DNA of 64,000 nucleotides from CAKKQX01 sp963734595 (GTDB lineage: Bacteria > Pseudomonadota > Gammaproteobacteria > Burkholderiales > SG8-41). The notes beneath the pieces are model-generated. The model saw only the letters and a program-made list of their open reading frames with translations. It made no database searches and was not told where the DNA came from. The stretch lies in the NCBI GenBank assembly GCA_963734595.1, contig CAVTHV010000014.1, positions 1-64,000 of the forward strand, written 5' to 3'. This document shows positions 59,805 to 64,000 of the stretch, one piece after another (the stretch's first letter is position 1; each line of letters begins with the position of its first letter). The translations under genes were made by a program, and so were the position numbers.

Positions 59805-61045
59805 CTATCGTACGAGGAGAGTCGCCAGTCCCAGCAGCATGCCCATGCTCACCACGTCGGTGGCCGTGGTCAGGAAAATGCTCGAAGCCGTCGCGGGATC
59901 GGCGCCGAAACGCTTGAGCGTCAGCGGCACCATGGCACCCGAAATGCCGCTCGCGATGCAGCTGCCGACCATCGCCAGCCAGACCACGAATGCGAGCGAC
60001 AGCGCGTTCGGCTGGTGCTCGTAGGTCGCCACCACGTACATGCCGGCCGCCGCGACCAGGCCCACCAGCGCGCCGTTCATGAGGCCGAGCGCGGCTTCCT
60101 TCATCACCAGCGCCCTTTCCCTGCCGGGTTTGAGCTCGCCGAGCGTGAGCCCGCGCAGCGTCACGGCCAGCGCCTGGCAACCGGTGTTGCCGGACTGGCC
60201 GGCGAGCACCGGCAGAAACAGCGCGAGGATGACCAGCCGGTCTATCGTGTCCTGGAATACGCCGACCACCGCGCCGGCGATGAATGCGGTGAGGAGATTC
60301 AGTTGCAGCCAGGGATGGCGGAACCGGAGGCTTTGCTGCCACGGCGTCACCAGCCGTTCTTCCTTCTCGACCCCGACCATGCTGCCGACCTGCGCCGTGA
60401 TCTCAAGATTCTGCTCCTCGAACATCGCCTGGCCGCGCACCAGCCCGAGCAGTAATGCCCGCCTTGTCGCACACCGGATAGACCGGGTAGTGGCGGTCGA
60501 GCACGAGTTTCATCGCGCCGGCGAGCGGCACCTCGGGGTGGAGGCAGAACGCGTCGCGCAGCATGATCGCGTCGAGCCGCACCTCGCTCTCGGCAAACAG
60601 CAGGTCGCGCATCGTGACGATGCCCGCGAGCCGGCCGCCGGCCTCGGTGACATAGCCATAGGTGATGAAGCGCGTTCTCACCAGCGCGCGCAGTTGTTCG
60701 ACGGCCTCGCCCACCGTGGTTTCCGGGACGGAATACCGCGTACGCAGGTTCCATCAGGCGGCCGACGCTGCCCTGGGGATAGGTCTGGTTGCGTTCCCAC
60801 TGCCGGGCGATTTCCGGCGGCGCGGCGCGGAACACTTCGTGGCGGAAACCGGCGGCAAGCTCGCTCAGAATGTCCTGGGCGAATCCCGGGTTGAGCTCCA
60901 TCAGCACGGTCGCGGCTTCTGCGGCCGGATGTTCCGCAAGCAGCGCCGCGGCCTCGTTCGGCGGACGCAGCTTGGCTTCCTGCGCCAGTTTTTTTTGTTG
61001 CGGGGCGAGCGTGGAGTGCTGCGATGCGGGCGAGCCGGTGTGCAC
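59805..61045 (-). CDS. mgtE: Magnesium transporter MgtE, two frame breaks
   Basis: This homodimeric inner membrane Mg2+ channel is gated by cytosolic Mg2+. The N domain (AALLAEHPAAEAATVLMELN) is followed by two CBS domains (VTMRDLLFAESEVRLDAIML; HPEVPLAGAMKLVLDRHYPV) and five membrane helices (LLTAFIAGAVVGVFQDTI; LPVLAGQSGNTGCQALAVTL; SSIFLTTATDVVSMGMLLGL). Extra bases near 60750 and 60454 break the frame. GTG 61045 is the start, with a GGAGG site before it. Length is about 413 residues, slightly shorter than T. thermophilus MgtE. Confidence 0.92.
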
Positions 61046-61211
61046 AGGTGCCTCCCATATTCTTTGAGACTGGAATCCGGATCACTGGCGGAGCCGGCGC
61101 GCCGGATGACGGCGACAGTATAGCCGCGCGCCGGAATTATTGGTGTGGAGCAGGAGGCGGAGCCGGCCCGGGTCGCGGGCGGCGCAGCACCAGACCGGAA
61201 ACGAGGCGCGG

Positions 61212-62058
61212 TTAAAGCCCCAGGCGCTGCCAGATGGTGGTGGTCAGCCCGGCCTGGTTGAGCGTGTAGAAGTGCAGGCCCGGCGCGCCGTTCTGGAGCA
61301 GGTCGTCGCACAGGTCGGTGACGACATCGAGCCCGAAGGCGCGGATCGAGGCGGTGTCGTCGCCGTAGCCTTCGAGTTTTTTGCGGATCCAGCGCGGGAT
61401 TTCGGCGCCGCACGCGTCGGAAAAGCGCGCGAGCTGGGAGAAGCGGCCGATCGGCATGATGCCGGGCACGATCGGAATCGTCGACGCCCATCGCTTCGCA
61501 CTCGTCGACGAAATGGTAGTAGGCGTCGGCGTTGTAGAAGTACTGGGTGATCGCGGAGTTGGCGCCGGCCTCGACCTTGCGCTTGAAGTTCTGCAGGTCG
61601 TCCTGCGCGTTTTTCGCCTGCGGGTGGTACTCGGGGTAGGCCGCGACCTCGATGAAAAAGTGATCGCCGAATTCCTGCCGGATGAACGCCACCAGTTCGT
61701 TGGCGTAGCGAAACTCGCCGGCAGCCGCCAGTCCGGACGGCAGATCGCCGCGCAGCGCCACCAGATGCCTGATGCCGTGGTCCTTGTACTGCTGCAGCAT
61801 GTCGCGGATGCTCTCGCGGGTGGAGGCGATGCACGAGATGTGCGGCGCCGCCGCGTGCCCCTGGGCGCGGATGTCGAGCACGGTGCCCAGCGTGCGCTCG
61901 CGCGTCGAGCCGCCCGCGCCGAAGGTCACCGAGAAGAACTCGGGCTTGAGCTGGGCGAGCTGCCGCGTGGTCGCGCGCAGCTTCTCCGCGCCTTCCGGCG
62001 TGTTCGGCGGGAAGAACTCGAAGCTGAACGTGCGGCGATGTTTGGCTTGCGCTTGCAT
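61212..62058 (-). CDS. metF: Methylenetetrahydrofolate reductase, one frame break
   Basis: This FAD enzyme makes 5-methyl-THF for methionine synthesis. TFSFEFFPPNTPEGAEKL has the catalytic Glu, and SVTFGAGGSTRERTLGTV, LVALRGDLPSG and AAYPEYHPQAKNAQDDL are typical. One extra base near 61482 breaks the frame before IPIVPGIMPIGRFSQLARF. The end is LTTTIWQRLGL. Length is about 281 residues. It follows ahcY with 74 bases between (same strand), forming the methyl cycle group with metK and ahcY. Confidence 0.94.
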
Positions 62059-62132
62059 CGATGTAAGGATGAGGGATGACGGTGAAAGACGCAACCGCGG
62101 ATCCGTTCCGCCTGTTCTCCCTGCTCCGCCTC

Positions 62133-63551
<1,419 letters not shown>

Positions 63552-63567
63552 GACAAGACTCCTGAAT

Positions 63568-63643
63568 AGGGGGACGCGGTTCCATGTGCGGGGCCGTTTC
63601 CCGAGCCTGACCAGACGACCTTGGTTGCAGCGTCCCTCGGAAA
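63568..63643 (-). promoter_or_regulatory. SAH riboswitch, proximal aptamer
   Basis: On the minus strand the conserved parts are CCGAGGGACGCTGCAACC, then CAGGCTCGG, then AACCGCGTCCC. The outer stem forms between GGGACGC (63629-63635) and GCGTCCC (63571-63577). It ends 5 bases upstream of the CAGGAG ribosome-binding site of ahcY, which suggests control of translation start. Confidence 0.88.
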
Positions 63644-63653
63644 ACCGACCCAT

Positions 63654-63690
63654 AAAAAAATAGCGCTCGCACCGTTTCCAGTGCGAGCGC
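63654..63690 (-). terminator. Intrinsic terminator between the two SAH aptamers
   Basis: A perfect 10-bp stem GCGCTCGCAC / GTGCGAGCGC with loop TGGAAACG (minus strand) is followed by a T tract (A7 on the plus strand, 63654-63660). Its first arm shares the GGCGCTC bases (63685-63691) that close the outer stem of the distal aptamer, so ligand binding and termination should exclude each other. Confidence 0.85.
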
Positions 63691-63757
63691 CGTTTATTCT
63701 TGCTGAGCCTGGCCGGCACATGGGGCTGTACCCCAGGCCGGTCGCAACGCTCCTCAG
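63684..63757 (-). promoter_or_regulatory. SAH riboswitch, distal aptamer (with attenuator)
   Basis: On the minus strand: CTGAGGAGCGTTGCGACC, a long G/C hairpin (CCGGCCTGGGG to CCCCATGTGCCGG), CAGGCTCAG, then AATAAACGGCGCTCGC. This is the canonical order of the SAH aptamer. The outer stem pairs GAGCG (63748-63752) with CGCTC (63685-63689). It lies 28 bases after the metK stop and 130 bases upstream of ahcY. SAH binding should prevent formation of the overlapping terminator. Confidence 0.9.
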
Positions 63758-63784
63758 CGGTTGCTATTTTAACTCAAAATCTGG

Positions 63785-64000
63785 CTATATGCCCGCGTCC
63801 GCTTTCAGCGCCGCAGCTTTATCGGTGGCTTCCCAGGTAAATTCCGGCTCGTCGCGGCCGAAGTGGCCGTAGGCGGCGGTCTTGGTGTAGATCGGCCGCA
63901 GCAGATCGAGCGTCTGCACGATGCCCTTCGGACGCAGGTCGAAATGTTTCTCGACCAGCTTGGCGATCTTCTCGTCGCTGATCTTGCCGGTGCCGAACGT
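63785..64000 (-). CDS. metK: S-adenosylmethionine synthetase, C-terminal part (5' end outside window)
   Basis: The visible 71 codons on the minus strand read TFGTGKISDEKIAKLVEKHF, then DLRPKGIVQTLDLLRPIY, then TKTAAYGHFGRDEPEFTWE and end DAGI with the stop at 63785. This is the C-terminal end of MetK, which makes SAM from methionine and ATP. Most of the about 390-residue protein lies beyond the window. With ahcY and metF it forms the activated methyl cycle locus. Confidence 0.95.
   Translation of the reverse strand, partial: TFGTGKISDEKIAKLVEKHFDLRPKGIVQTLDLLRPIYTKTAAYGHFGRDEPEFTWEATDKAAALKADAGI

Noticed and set aside
63653..63690. The stem with T tract as a simple metK terminator
   Set aside because: Its first arm shares bases with the outer stem of the distal SAH aptamer, so a regulated attenuator for ahcY fits better, although it may also end metK transcripts.

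Overview
The window is a chromosomal segment of a GC-rich betaproteobacterium. The lineage is inferred, not proven. It rests on the gene order metK / SAH riboswitch / ahcY / metF, on glnA followed by a DUF4124 gene, ntrB and ntrC, on pyrR-pyrB followed by a dihydroorotase-like pseudo-enzyme, and on waaC-waaA-tolC-pcm-thiC. No rRNA, tRNA, CRISPR array, phage or plasmid backbone was seen. Most genes are core metabolism.

Layout. 1-4.7 kb: LPS core and Kdo transfer (waaC end, waaA), tolC and pcm, interrupted at 0.4-1.2 kb by a cluster of palindromic repeats that carries a DUF559 endonuclease gene. 4.7-9.8 kb: TPP riboswitch and thiC, uppP, an MFS transporter, a rhodanese. 9.8-14.8 kb: nitrogen control, with glnA behind two NtrC boxes and a sigma-54 promoter, then ntrB and ntrC. 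15-20.5 kb: gor, a small membrane zinc-ribbon protein, xthA, a DUF4124-glutaredoxin protein, oligopeptidase A. 20.5-24.6 kb: pyrimidine operon pyrR-pyrB-pyrC-like with algH and ruvX. 24.6-31.3 kb: photolyase, TrkA/TrkH potassium uptake, rsmE, argA. 31.3-45 kb: a signalling and polyphosphate block (GGDEF/EAL protein, yggX, ppk1, CYTH-CHAD protein, sixA, PPK2, a pyruvate-kinase-like protein, ppx, phoU). 45-54.9 kb: rpiA, ilvA, slt, an NDUFA9-like epimerase, cca, two GSTs, a c-type cytochrome, an alcohol dehydrogenase. 55-64 kb: midA, pteridine reductase, ttcA, a small HTH reading frame joined to a class V aminotransferase, mgtE, metF, ahcY behind two SAH aptamers, and the 3' end of metK.

Two repeat systems stand out. 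The first is a 429-bp unit (477-905) in which a DUF559 endonuclease gene fills the space between two inverted palindromic ends of different subtype. An empty 96-bp copy with the same two ends lies at 1079-1174 in the opposite orientation, so the unit looks like an autonomous element with a MITE-like derivative. The second is a family of at least ten intergenic hairpins whose arms are tandem 7-, 8- or 9-nt units. The units differ from place to place but keep the same architecture, and they often supply the stop codon, C-terminal tail or N-terminus of the flanking gene.

Many clearly conserved genes are broken by single-base indels, mostly extra bases, with intact protein sequence on both sides of each break. 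Single deletions also occur, several of them in homopolymers. This looks like consensus error in the assembly rather than gene decay. Interrupted genes are given here as full spans with the break positions noted. Other stretches (tolC, glnA-ntrB, gor, pyrB, phrB-trkH, ppk-ppx, cca) read cleanly.
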